From: Methylobacterium terricola
GTDB lineage: Bacteria; Pseudomonadota; Alphaproteobacteria; Rhizobiales; Beijerinckiaceae
DNA length: 64,000 nt
Reading direction: 5' to 3'
Assembly: GCF_006151805.1 (NCBI RefSeq)
Contig: NZ_VDDA01000018.1
Location: 1-64,000 of the forward strand
Shown: positions 49,710-58,335 of the stretch, piece after piece
Layout: each line of letters starts with the position of its first letter
Numbering within the stretch: the stretch's first letter is position 1
Program-made: the position numbers and the translations under genes
The notes under the pieces: generated by a model
What the model saw: only the letters and a program-made list of their open reading frames with translations
Told to the model about the DNA's origin: nothing
The model's database searches: none

Positions 49710-52700
49710 ATGACGCGCCGTTCCCTCTCACCGCAGGCCCGCTTGCGCGGCGCCACGGCGGTGCTCGGTCCCACCAATACCGGCAAGACCCATCTCGCGA
49801 TCGAGCGGATGCTCGGCCACCCGACCGGCATGATCGGCCTGCCGCTGCGGCTGCTCGCCCGCGAGGTCTATCACCGCGTCGTCGAGCGGGTCGGACCCGA
49901 GCGGGTCGCCCTCGTCACCGGCGAGGAGAAGATCAAGCCGCACCGGCCGAGCTACTGGATCTGCACCGCCGAGGCGATGCCGCGGGACAACCAGGTGGAT
50001 TTCGTCGGCATCGACGAGATCCAGCTCGGCGCCGACCGCGACCGCGGCCACACCTTCACCGATCGGCTGCTGCACCAGCGCGGCCGCGAGGAGACGCTGC
50101 TGATCGGCTCGGGCACGATGGAGCCGCTGGTCAAGTCGCTGATCCCGGGGATCACCGTCACCACCCGGCCGCGCCTGTCGCAGCTGAGCTTCGCCGGCAG
50201 CCGCAAGCTCTCCCGCCTGCCCCAGCGCAGCGCCATCGTGGCGTTCTCGGCCGAGGAGGTCTACGCCATCGCCGAGCTGCTGCGGCGCCAGCGCGGCGGG
50301 GCCGCGGTGGTGCTCGGCGCCCTCTCGCCGCGCACCCGCAACGCCCAGGTCGAGCTCTACCAGTCCGGCGAGGTCGATTACCTGGTGGCGACCGACGCGG
50401 TCGGGATGGGGCTCAACCTCGACGTCGACCACGTCGCCTTCGCGTCGAACCGCAAGTACGACGGCACGCGCTTCCGCGATCTCTCCCCGTCCGAGATGGC
50501 GCAGATCGCGGGACGGGCCGGGCGCCACCTGCGCGACGGCACCTTCGGCACCACCGGGCGCTGCCCGCCGATGGAGGCCGAGATGGTCGAGGCGCTGGAG
50601 GGCCACAGCTTCGAGCCGCTGCGGATGCTGCAATGGCGCAACCCCGACCTCGATTTCGGCTCGATCGACGGCTTGCGCCGCAGCCTCGGCGAGCACCCGA
50701 CCGAGCGCGGCCTGACCCGGGCGCCGACCGGCGACGACGAGGCGGCCCTCGACCTCCTGGCCAAGGAGGACGACATCCGCGACTACGCGACCTCGCGCAG
50801 CGCGGTCGAGCGGCTGTGGCAGGTCTGCGGCGTGCCGGATTACCGCAAATCGGCGATCCAGACCCATGCCGACCTCATCGCCCAGCTGTTCCGCTTCCTG
50901 ATGCGGGGCATGGCCGGACGGATCCCGGTCGACTGGTTTTCCCAGCACGTCGCGATGGTCGACCGCACCGACGGCGACATCGACGCCCTGTCGCAGCGCA
51001 TCGCCCACGTGCGCACGTGGACCTTCGTGGCCAACCGTCCCGACTGGCTCGCCGACCCGGAGCATTGGCAGGGCGAGACGCGTCGGGTAGAGGACAGGCT
51101 GTCCGACGCCCTGCACGAGCGGCTGGCGAGTCGATTCGTCGATCGGCGCACCAGCGTGCTGATGCGGCGCCTGAGAGAGAATACCATGTTGGAAGCTGAG
51201 ATCACCGCAGGCGGGGACGTGACGGTCGAGGGACAGCACGTCGGCCATCTGCACGGGTTCCAGTTCGTGCCGGATCCCGGCGCCGAGGGCCAGGAAGCCA
51301 AGACCCTGCGCAGCGCCGCCGAGAAGGCGCTGGCGAGCGAGATCGAGGCGCGGGCCGACCGGTTCGCCGCCGCGGCCGACGCGGCCCTGGTCCTCTCGAA
51401 CGACGGCACCATCCGCTGGACCGGCAACCCGGTCGCCAAGCTGGTCCCGGGCGAGAAGCTCTACGCCCCGGGCCTGCGGCTCCTCGCCGACGAGCAGCTC
51501 GCCGGCGCGGCCCGCGAGAAGGTCGAGGCACGGCTGAATGCCTGGCTCAAGGCGCATATCGTGCGCCTGCTGGGCCCGGCCCTCGAGCTCGAGACTGCCG
51601 CCGACCTGACGGGTCTCGCCCGCGGCATCGGCTTCCAGGTGGCGGAGGCACTGGGCGTGCTGGAGCGCGCCAAGGTGCTCAACGAGATGCGCAGCCTCGA
51701 CCAGGAGGGCCGCGGGGCCCTGCGCAAGCACGGCGTGCGCTTCGGCGCCTACCACATCACCATGCCGGCGCTGCTGAAGCCCGCGCCCCGGACCCTCGCG
51801 GCGCAGCTCTGGGCGCTGCACAATGGCGGCCTCGACCAGCGCGGCCTCGACGAGATCGCGCATCTCGCCGGGTCCGGCCGCACCTCGATGCCGGTCGACC
51901 CTGAGATCGCCAAGGGCCTCTACCGCGCTGCCGGCTTCCGGGTCTGCGGCGGCCGGGCGGTGCGCGTCGACATTCTCGAGCGCCTGGCCGACCTGATCCG
52001 CCCGGCAATCGCCTATGTGCCCGGCACCACCCCGGGCGAGCCGCCTCCGGGCACCGCCGACAAGGACGGGTTCGTGCCGACCGTCGGCATGACCTCGCTG
52101 GTCGGCTGCTCGGGCGAGGATTTCGCCTCGATCCTGAAGTCGCTCGGCTACGTCGTCGACCGCAGGCCCGGCCCGGCGATCACCGTGGCGCTTCGCCCTG
52201 CCGCCCCGACGGTACCGGTGCAGCCGAAGGTGGCGGAGAGCACGGAGATTGCGGCGGACGGTGCGGAAGCGGCCGGCGAGGCCGAGGCCACCGGCGAGGA
52301 CCGGCCGGCCGAAAGCGCGGCCGAGCCCGAGGGCGTGACGGCCGAGGCGGCGCACGAGGACGTGTCGGCGGAACCGGCTGCCGAGGAGATGCCGGCGCCG
52401 GACGCCGTGACCGAGGACGGGCAAGCCGGGGAGGCTCAGGCCGAGCCGGCTCCCGCCGTCGAGGCGGCGCCGGAACCGGTGCAGGCCGAGGCCGAGATCC
52501 CCTCCCAGGAGGCGTCTCCCGCCGAGCCAGCCGCCGAGGCCCCCGCCGGCGAGGACGCGGCCGGCGAGGCCACTGCCGAGGCGTCGGGCGAGACCGCGGC
52601 TGCCGCGGGCGAGGCGGCCGCTCCCGAGGAGCCGATCGTCATCGAGGTGTGGCGGATGCACCGCCACCAGCGCAACCACGCGCCGCGCCATCAGGGCCGC

Positions 52701-53159
52701 GGACGGCCGGACGGCCAGCAGCGCGAGGGCGGCGGGCAGCGGGACCGCTCCCGTGGCTTCCCGCGCTCCGACCAGCGCCAGCCCGACCAGCGCCCGGAAG
52801 GCGGCGAGGGAGCGCCGGCCGAGCAGCGCGCCAACCGCTCCGGCCCGCGCGACGGCCAGCGCTGGGGCGACCGGCGCCCGGGCGAGAACCGCGCTGCCGG
52901 CGAGGGACGGCCCGAGACCCGCTTCGAGGGCCGTGGCGGCGAGGGCCGCCGCGACGGACGGCCGCCGCGCGGACCGCATCCGGGTGGTCGCGAGGGCGGG
53001 CGTCCCCCGCAGGACCGCCGCGACGGCGGGCCCCGCAACGGCGGCATGCACGAGGCCCGGCCGCCCCGGCGCGAGCGCGCCCCGGACCCGGATTCGCCCT
53101 TCGCGAAGCTCCTCGCCCTCAAGGCGCAGATGGAGTCGCGGGACGGCGACAAGCGCTGA
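49710..53159 (+). CDS. SUV3-like DEAD/DEAH-box RNA helicase with low-complexity C-terminal tail
   Basis: 1149 aa from ATG 49710. Superfamily 2 helicase core: motif I AVLGPTNTGKTH (residues about 17-28), VTGEEKIKPHRP, motif II IDEIQLGADRDRG, then VATDAVGMGLNLDVDHV and QIAGRAGRH (motifs V and VI), as in mitochondrial SUV3 and alphaproteobacterial homologues. The middle (about 330-830) fits the SUV3 C-terminal region. The last ~320 residues are first Glu/Ala/Pro-rich and acidic, then Arg/Gly-rich (an RGG-like tail). It is probably an RNA-degradation helicase. The S4 gene starts 9 bp after its stop. Confidence 0.92.
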   Translation: MTRRSLSPQARLRGATAVLGPTNTGKTHLAIERMLGHPTGMIGLPLRLLAREVYHRVVERVGPERVALVTGEEKIKPHRPSYWICTAEAMPRDNQVDFVGIDEIQLGADRDRGHTFTDRLLHQRGREETLLIGSGTMEPLVKSLIPGITVTTRPRLSQLSFAGSRKLSRLPQRSAIVAFSAEEVYAIAELLRRQRGGAAVVLGALSPRTRNAQVELYQSGEVDYLVATDAVGMGLNLDVDHVAFASNRKYDGTRFRDLSPSEMAQIAGRAGRHLRDGTFGTTGRCPPMEAEMVEALEGHSFEPLRMLQWRNPDLDFGSIDGLRRSLGEHPTERGLTRAPTGDDEAALDLLAKEDDIRDYATSRSAVERLWQVCGVPDYRKSAIQTHADLIAQLFRFLMRGMAGRIPVDWFSQHVAMVDRTDGDIDALSQRIAHVRTWTFVANRPDWLADPEHWQGETRRVEDRLSDALHERLASRFVDRRTSVLMRRLRENTMLEAEITAGGDVTVEGQHVGHLHGFQFVPDPGAEGQEAKTLRSAAEKALASEIEARADRFAAAADAALVLSNDGTIRWTGNPVAKLVPGEKLYAPGLRLLADEQLAGAAREKVEARLNAWLKAHIVRLLGPALELETAADLTGLARGIGFQVAEALGVLERAKVLNEMRSLDQEGRGALRKHGVRFGAYHITMPALLKPAPRTLAAQLWALHNGGLDQRGLDEIAHLAGSGRTSMPVDPEIAKGLYRAAGFRVCGGRAVRVDILERLADLIRPAIAYVPGTTPGEPPPGTADKDGFVPTVGMTSLVGCSGEDFASILKSLGYVVDRRPGPAITVALRPAAPTVPVQPKVAESTEIAADGAEAAGEAEATGEDRPAESAAEPEGVTAEAAHEDVSAEPAAEEMPAPDAVTEDGQAGEAQAEPAPAVEAAPEPVQAEAEIPSQEASPAEPAAEAPAGEDAAGEATAEASGETAAAAGEAAAPEEPIVIEVWRMHRHQRNHAPRHQGRGRPDGQQREGGGQRDRSRGFPRSDQRQPDQRPEGGEGAPAEQRANRSGPRDGQRWGDRRPGENRAAGEGRPETRFEGRGGEGRRDGRPPRGPHPGGREGGRPPQDRRDGGPRNGGMHEARPPRRERAPDPDSPFAKLLALKAQMESRDGDKR

Positions 53160-53168
53160 GCCCGGACG

Positions 53169-53471
53169 ATGCGCGCGGACCGTCAGCGGCTCGACAAGTG
53201 GCTGTGGTTCGCGCGCTTCGCCAAGACGCGCTCCCTGGCGGCGCGGCTGATCGAGGACGGCTTCGTGCGGGTGAACGGCCATCGCGCCGATGCCCCGTCG
53301 AAAGCCCTCGCGGTCGGCGACGTCGTCACCGTGGCGGCCCAGCACGTCACGGCGGCGGTGCGGGTCGTCGATCTCGGCACCCGCCGGGGCCCCGCGCCGG
53401 AAGCCCGGCTGCTCTATGCCGATCTCTCGGCCGACCTCCCGGCGGATCCCCTGGCTGGCCCGGTGGAATGA
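53169..53471 (+). CDS. S4-domain RNA-binding protein (HslR/Hsp15-like)
   Basis: 100 aa. An S4 domain occupies the first ~60 residues: RQRLDKWLWFARFAKTRSLAARLIEDGFVRVNG with the RLDKWLW start and the KTRS and VRVNG motifs typical of Hsp15. Hsp15 binds stalled 50S subunits carrying nascent tRNA after heat shock. It is nine bases downstream of the RNA helicase gene, consistent with one RNA-related operon. The C-terminal ~35 residues are less conserved. Confidence 0.93.
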   Translation: MRADRQRLDKWLWFARFAKTRSLAARLIEDGFVRVNGHRADAPSKALAVGDVVTVAAQHVTAAVRVVDLGTRRGPAPEARLLYADLSADLPADPLAGPVE

Positions 53472-53651
53472 CCGGCAGACGCGCCGAAGCGTGACGCGAA
53501 GGCGACGCTGCCCGGCTACGCAATGCTGTCCCTCACCGGGCGGCTTGCATGCCCGCCCGCCCGGGTCTAAGGCCGGCCCCATAGCCCCGGCGCCGACCCC
53601 GGATGCCCCTCTCTCGGCGCCCCCCTCCCGCCTTCGAGGTTTCAGCGGCCC

Positions 53652-53990
53652 ATGACCTACGTCGTCACCGACAACTGCATCAAGTGCAAGTACATGGACT
53701 GCGTGGAAGTGTGTCCGGTCGACTGCTTCTACGAGGGCGAGAACATGCTCGTCATCCAGCCGGACGAGTGCATCGATTGCGGCGTCTGCGAGCCCGAATG
53801 CCCGGCCGAGGCGATCAAGCCCGACACCGAGCCGGGCCTGGAGAGCTGGTTGAAGCTCAACGCCGACATGGCGAAGAGCTGGCCCAACATCACCCAGAAG
53901 AAGGCGGCGCCGGCCGATGCCAAGGAATGGGACGGCAAGTCCGGCAAGTTCGAGGCCCATTTCTCGGCCAATCCGGGCTCGGGCGACTGA
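53652..53990 (+). CDS. fdxA: 7Fe ferredoxin FdxA
   Basis: 112 aa. Two cluster motifs: Cys9, Cys17 and Cys21-Pro (with Cys12 and Cys25 nearby) and Cys40, Cys43, Cys46, Cys50-Pro in DECIDCGVCEPECP, the pattern for one 3Fe-4S and one 4Fe-4S centre. The C-terminal extension (LNADMAKSWPNITQKK) is the usual helical tail of FdxA. Cytosolic electron carrier. In alphaproteobacteria fdxA commonly lies between helicase/S4 and carD genes, as here (recollection). Confidence 0.97.
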   Translation: MTYVVTDNCIKCKYMDCVEVCPVDCFYEGENMLVIQPDECIDCGVCEPECPAEAIKPDTEPGLESWLKLNADMAKSWPNITQKKAAPADAKEWDGKSGKFEAHFSANPGSGD

Positions 53991-54424
53991 CCGGCCCAAG
54001 CGAGGCGGCTCAGGCGAGCCCGGCGGCGATCCCTTCCGGGATCGCATGACCGGTCTGCGAACCGTCAGCCAAGCTGGTGAAACATGGTGCAGGGTGCCCG
54101 CGCAGCCACGCCGGGCGCCTGAATTTTTTTGATTTTCCGGCCTCTTCGTGCTAGTTTCCGGATTGCCGTCGCTTGCGTCCGACGTGCAGCCTTCGTCCAT
54201 CGGCTGGGAATTTTTCGATGCGACGAGGCGGCATGCGATCAGCCGAGGTGGATCTTATGCGGTCCGCAGCGCGTTCGGACGTTCCTTAGCTATGGTTTGA
54301 CAGGGACTGGCGGGCGCCCCTCGGGACGTCCGGCAGGCGCGTATTTTTCGCCGGGCGCCCTGACCCGGATGAATGATCCGGTCGCGGACATTGCCGCGAA
54401 CGGTGACCTGGAGGCCACCCCCGC
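53991..54424. other. Intergenic stretch between fdxA and carD
   Basis: It contains a perfect 8-bp hairpin with a TTCC loop at 54026-54045 (GCGATCCC/GGGATCGC), likely the fdxA transcript end although no T-run follows. A T-rich patch near 54123-54136 and a TTGACA at 54297-54302 suggest promoter elements for carD, but no matching -10 box was found. Confidence 0.45.
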
Positions 54425-55012
54425 ATGACGACCGCCAAGAAGACGACAGCCGCCCGGCAGGGCTTCAAGACCGGCGAAGCGATCGTGTATCCGGCTCACG
54501 GCGTCGGCCGCATCACGGCCATCGAGGAGCAGGAGATCGCCGGCTACAAGCTCGAGCTGTTCGTGGTGTCGTTCGAGAAGGACAAGATGGTCCTGCGGGT
54601 CCCGACCGCCAAGGCGAACTCGGTCGGCATGCGCAAGCTCGCCGAGCCCGAGCTGGTCAAGAAGGCGCTCGACGTGCTCACCGGCCGCGCCCGGGTGAAG
54701 CGCACGATGTGGTCGCGCCGGGCCCAGGAATACGAGGCGAAGATCAATTCCGGCGATCTGATCGCCGTCACCGAGGTGGTGCGCGATCTCTACCGGTCGG
54801 ATGCCCAGCCCGAGCAGTCCTATTCCGAGCGCCAGCTCTACGAGGCCGCCCTCGACCGAGTGGTGCGCGAGATCGCGGCGGTCAACCGCATCACCGACAC
54901 CGAGTCCCTCAAGCTGATCGAGCAGAGCCTGGCGAAGTCGCCCCGCCGCGCCAAGGGCGCCGAGGCGGAGGGCGACGGCGAGGACATTCAGGACGAGGCC
55001 GAGGCGGCCTGA
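54425..55012 (+). CDS. carD: CarD-family transcriptional regulator
   Basis: 195 aa. N-terminal CarD/TRCF RNA-polymerase-interacting domain (FKTGEAIVYPAHGVGRITAIEEQEIAGYKLELFVVSF, then KMVLRVPTAKA), followed by a helical DNA-binding region (WSRRAQEYEAKINSGDLIAVTEVVRDL) and an acidic, Ala/Glu-rich tail. CarD binds the RNAP beta subunit and stabilises open complexes at rRNA and other promoters. An intrinsic terminator at 55042-55067 closes the transcript. Confidence 0.96.
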   Translation: MTTAKKTTAARQGFKTGEAIVYPAHGVGRITAIEEQEIAGYKLELFVVSFEKDKMVLRVPTAKANSVGMRKLAEPELVKKALDVLTGRARVKRTMWSRRAQEYEAKINSGDLIAVTEVVRDLYRSDAQPEQSYSERQLYEAALDRVVREIAAVNRITDTESLKLIEQSLAKSPRRAKGAEAEGDGEDIQDEAEAA

Positions 55013-55041
55013 GCCTCCGCACCCACGGCCCGAAACGACCG

Positions 55042-55067
55042 AAAGCCCGGCCCCGCGCCGGGCTTTC
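55042..55067 (+). terminator. Intrinsic terminator of carD
   Basis: GCCCGGC (55045-55051) pairs with GCCGGGC (55057-55063); the stem continues with A-T pairs and is followed by TTTC. It lies 30 bp after the carD stop codon. Confidence 0.75.
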
Positions 55068-55271
55068 GCATGTCTGCCGTCCGTTTTTTTCCGGCTTTCC
55101 GATACCCACCGCGCCCGCAAGAGGATCGCACCGTCGAGGATTTTTTCGCGCTGCGGGAACCGACAGGGTGGTCGCGCCGTTGTCGCAGGCCTTGCGGTGT
55201 TACGAGCGCGCTCCATGCTGCCCTCGGCCTCATCGCGACACACAGCGCTCACCAAAGCGGCGGAGGCGGGG

Positions 55272-56150
55272 ATGGCGGAAATCGCAGGCATACGTCGGCA
55301 GTTCGTACGAGTTGCGATGGATGCCCCCTTCCTCGAGCGGGAAGAAGAGCGCGGCCTCGCGGTGCGCTGGAAGGACGATCGGGACGAGCAGGCTCTGCAC
55401 CGGCTGATTTCAGCCCATATGCGGCTGGTGATCGCGCTGGCCGGCCGCTTCCGCCATTACGGCCTGCCGATGGCGGACCTGGTCCAGGAAGGCCATGTCG
55501 GGCTGATGGAGGCCGCGGCCCGTTTCGAGCCCGAGCGGGACGTGCGGTTCTCGACCTACGCGACGTGGTGGATCCGCGCTTCGATCCAGGACTACATCCT
55601 GCGCAACTGGTCGATCGTGCGCGGCGGCACCTCTTCGGCCCAGAAGGCGCTGTTCTTCAACCTGCGCCGCCTGCGCGCCCGGCTGATGCAATCGACCGAC
55701 GAGCGCGTCGGCGACGAGATCCACCGCCGCATCGCCACGGCCATCGGCGTCTCCCGCGAAGACGTGGCGCTGATGGACGCCCGCCTCTCCGGTCCGGACA
55801 TGTCCCTCAACGCCCCGGTCGGCGACGACGGCGAGGCCTCGGCTGAGCGGGTCGACTTCCTGGTCGATACCTCGCCGCTGCCGGACGAGACCGTGTCGGA
55901 CGCCGTCGACGGCGAGCGGCGCCTGACCTGGCTGCGTCAGGCCCTCACCGTTCTCTCCGAGCGCGAGCTGCGCATCCTGCACGAGCGCCGCCTCGCCGAG
56001 GATCAGGCGACCCTGGAGGCGCTGGGACACCGCCTCGGGATCTCGAAGGAGCGGGTGCGTCAGATCGAGAACCGCGCCCTGGAAAAGCTCCGCCGCGCCC
56101 TCGCCGAGCGCTTCCCGCAGCCGAATACCGGCATGAGCGCCTACGTCTGA
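55272..56150 (+). CDS. rpoH: RNA polymerase sigma factor RpoH (sigma-32 type)
   Basis: 292 aa from ATG 55272, which has GGAGG five bases upstream; the frame is open further upstream, but those residues are outside the family. Sigma region 2: LVIALAGRFRHYGLPMADLVQEGHVGLMEAAARFEPERDVRFSTYATWWIRASI with YILRNWSIVR following, then region 4.2 LGHRLGISKERVRQIENRALEKLR. The RNWSIVR variant and length match alphaproteobacterial RpoH proteins, which often occur in several copies per genome. Directs heat-shock transcription. Confidence 0.93.
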   Translation: MAEIAGIRRQFVRVAMDAPFLEREEERGLAVRWKDDRDEQALHRLISAHMRLVIALAGRFRHYGLPMADLVQEGHVGLMEAAARFEPERDVRFSTYATWWIRASIQDYILRNWSIVRGGTSSAQKALFFNLRRLRARLMQSTDERVGDEIHRRIATAIGVSREDVALMDARLSGPDMSLNAPVGDDGEASAERVDFLVDTSPLPDETVSDAVDGERRLTWLRQALTVLSERELRILHERRLAEDQATLEALGHRLGISKERVRQIENRALEKLRRALAERFPQPNTGMSAYV

Positions 56151-56277
56151 CGCAGGGGTTCGGCTCCGTCGCACGAGAGGCCGAGCGCCGCGACCTGGGG
56201 GAGACCGGCGCTTTCCGGGGGCCGGTCTCAGCGGGTCGTGGTGTTTATGCGCGATCGACGTGCGACGGCCGGGCGGG

Positions 56278-57000
56278 TCACTCCACGACTACGACCCGCA
56301 CCTCCGTTCCGTCCTCCACCGCCCAGGCGAACCGCGCGCCGTCGCTCAGTACCCGCGACGCCGCCCGAAGCGACAGGCCGGCCCGCCGCAGGCGCCACCC
56401 GGCACCCTCGCCGGTCAGCCGAACCGATTGCGGCTCGGCCACCAATCCCTCGCCGGTCGCCTTCAGGCAGGCTTCCTTGACCGACCACCATTCCAGCGCC
56501 CGCGACGGCCGCGCATCGGCGGGCAGGTCGCGGTAAGCGGCAAGCTCGGTCGGATGCAGGAAGACCGGCGTTACCTGGTCCCAATCGACCGGCCGGGCGG
56601 CGCCCTCGACGTCGACGCCGATCCGGCCGATGCCCGATAGGCCGACCGCGACCCAGCCGCCGCCATGGCTCAGATTGAAGTCGAGACCGCGAGATCCGGG
56701 CAGGAACGGCCGACCGTTCTCGTCCCGTGCCAGGACGAGTCCGGCCGGATCGCGGCCGAGACGGAGCCCGAGCAGGTGGCGCAGCAACCCGTGGGCGGCC
56801 TCGCGCTCGGCCCGGTCCTGCGCCAGTCGGAAGCGGGCGATGCGGGCAGCCTCGTCCGGGGGTAGCCGCAGCCGCGCCTCGGCCAAGCGGGCCACCCGGA
56901 CGGCCGGCACCGCGACCACCAGCGCATCGCCCGAAGCGTCGCGCCCCGAGAGCCAATCGAGACTCGGGAATTCGCCGATGTTGAGGAATTCGCCCGGCAT
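56278..57000 (-). CDS. 4'-phosphopantetheinyl transferase (Sfp type)
   Basis: 240 aa from ATG 57000, with GGAGGGG just upstream. Sfp-type PPTase signature: FNLSHGGGWVAVGLS, the Mg site GVDVEG and the downstream WWSVKEACLKATGEG. Length is typical of two-repeat PPTases. It transfers the phosphopantetheine arm of CoA to carrier-protein domains of fatty acid, polyketide or non-ribosomal peptide synthases. No such synthase is in the window. It sits beside a LysR-type regulator on the same strand. Confidence 0.92.
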   Translation of the reverse strand: MPGEFLNIGEFPSLDWLSGRDASGDALVVAVPAVRVARLAEARLRLPPDEAARIARFRLAQDRAEREAAHGLLRHLLGLRLGRDPAGLVLARDENGRPFLPGSRGLDFNLSHGGGWVAVGLSGIGRIGVDVEGAARPVDWDQVTPVFLHPTELAAYRDLPADARPSRALEWWSVKEACLKATGEGLVAEPQSVRLTGEGAGWRLRRAGLSLRAASRVLSDGARFAWAVEDGTEVRVVVVE

Positions 57001-57047
57001 CGCCCCTCCCGCGCCGCACGGCGTCATGCACGGGAGACGGCGGCGCG

Positions 57048-58010
57048 TCACGCCTCTTCGAGGTCGTACAGGGCGGCGAGTTCGGCGTCGTCGAGGGTGA
57101 CGCCGCGGGGCAACAGCTGCTCGGCGAAGTGGCGCGAGGCGCAGGCGATGAAGCTGCGGGTCTTGGCCGGCAGCAGCCGCGAGGTCGTGACGATGAAGAT
57201 CGGGCTCGGCTGGCCCTGCCACTCCGGCAGCACCCGTTCCAGGCGGCCGGCCTCGACGTCCAGCTCGACGTCGATCGCCTGCAGCAGGGCGATGCCGTGA
57301 CCCGCCGTCGCGAAGCGCCGCGCCATGCCCTGGCTGTTGCTCGACACGGTGCTGGCGACCGTCACCGAAGCCGTCTCGCCGCCGCCCTCCAGCAGCCAGG
57401 CACTCGACGCCGCCGGCGGCCCGACGATGACGGCCCGGTGGCGCGCAAGATCGCCCGGCCGCTCCGGCCGTCCGGCCCGGTCGAGGTAGTCGGGTGCGGC
57501 GAACAGGCCGTTCTCAAGCTGGGCCACCTTGCGGGTGATCATCGAGGTCTCCCGCGGCGCCCCGACGGCGAGCGCCAGGTCATAGCCGTCCTGGGCGAGG
57601 TCGACGAGATGCGGCCAGAGATCGAGATGCACCCGGACCTGGGCATAGCGGAGCGAGAACTCGGCCATCACGAGCGAGAGGTGGTGCAGCACCCACGGGT
57701 CCGGGGGCGCTGCGATCTTAAGAAGGCCGCTCGGTCCCTTTGCCTGGGCGATCAGCTCGTCGAAGGTGCGCTGCGCCTCCTCCACCAGCCGGGTCGCCTG
57801 CGCGTAATAGGCCTCGCCATGCGGCGTCAGCACGAGCTTGCGGGTCGTCCGGTCGAGCAGGCGCAGGCCGATCGAGGTTTCGAACTGGGTGATGCGGCGG
57901 GACAGGGATGAGATCGGCACGTCGAGCGCGACCGCGGCCTGGCTGAAACTCTTCCGCTTCGCGACCTCGACGAAGAGCGCCATGTCGCGAAGGACTTGCG
58001 GGTGGGCCAA
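57048..58010 (-). CDS. LysR-family transcriptional regulator
   Basis: 320 aa from TTG 58010, chosen because GGAGG lies seven bases upstream and it gives the usual LysR N-terminus (LRDMALFVEVAKRKSFSQAAVALDV). The helix-turn-helix (SFSQAAVALDVPISSLSRRITQFE) is complete and the C-terminal ~220 residues form the substrate-binding domain. GTG 58055 is a longer alternative. A pair of CTCTAGAT repeats lies 59-86 bp upstream and is the likely autoregulatory site. Its targets may include the PPTase gene downstream, which starts 47 bp after its stop. Confidence 0.9.
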   Translation of the reverse strand: MAHPQVLRDMALFVEVAKRKSFSQAAVALDVPISSLSRRITQFETSIGLRLLDRTTRKLVLTPHGEAYYAQATRLVEEAQRTFDELIAQAKGPSGLLKIAAPPDPWVLHHLSLVMAEFSLRYAQVRVHLDLWPHLVDLAQDGYDLALAVGAPRETSMITRKVAQLENGLFAAPDYLDRAGRPERPGDLARHRAVIVGPPAASSAWLLEGGGETASVTVASTVSSNSQGMARRFATAGHGIALLQAIDVELDVEAGRLERVLPEWQGQPSPIFIVTTSRLLPAKTRSFIACASRHFAEQLLPRGVTLDDAELAALYDLEEA

Positions 58011-58068
58011 GCGGGAACCTCCGGGCGACGCACGGTGATGCACGCGGATGCGCACCCCGATTCTGATC

Positions 58069-58096
58069 CTCTAGATGATAGTCTGCAACTCTAGAT
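58069..58096. promoter_or_regulatory. Direct repeat of CTCTAGAT upstream of the LysR gene
   Basis: CTCTAGAT occurs at 58069-58076 and again at 58089-58096, exactly 20 bp (about two helical turns) apart, in an AT-richer patch of the region between the divergent LysR and argJ genes. The spacing suits binding of a LysR tetramer or another dimeric regulator. Confidence 0.45.
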
Positions 58097-58335
58097 AAGG
58101 GAACTCCGATCGGCCCCTGCGTCAGCCCCTCGGCGAAAAACAGTTTCCCCACGTCACTCCCCCTGCGAGCCGGGCGTGACCGGGAGTAGGGCTAGGAATT
58201 TCAGCCCAGGTCTGCACAACCACAAACACAACCGGAGGCGCAACCCGGGTCGGGCCGGTTGACGCAGTGCACCTTCGCGGGGCAACACCGCGGCGCCGAC
58301 GCGGACGACGCGGCGTCGGCGGACCGGAGTCCCGC

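Noticed and set aside
49728..54200. 1490-aa open frame on the minus strand across the helicase, S4 and fdxA genes
   Set aside because: It is a GC-driven antisense frame over recognised genes, with no homology-like motif.
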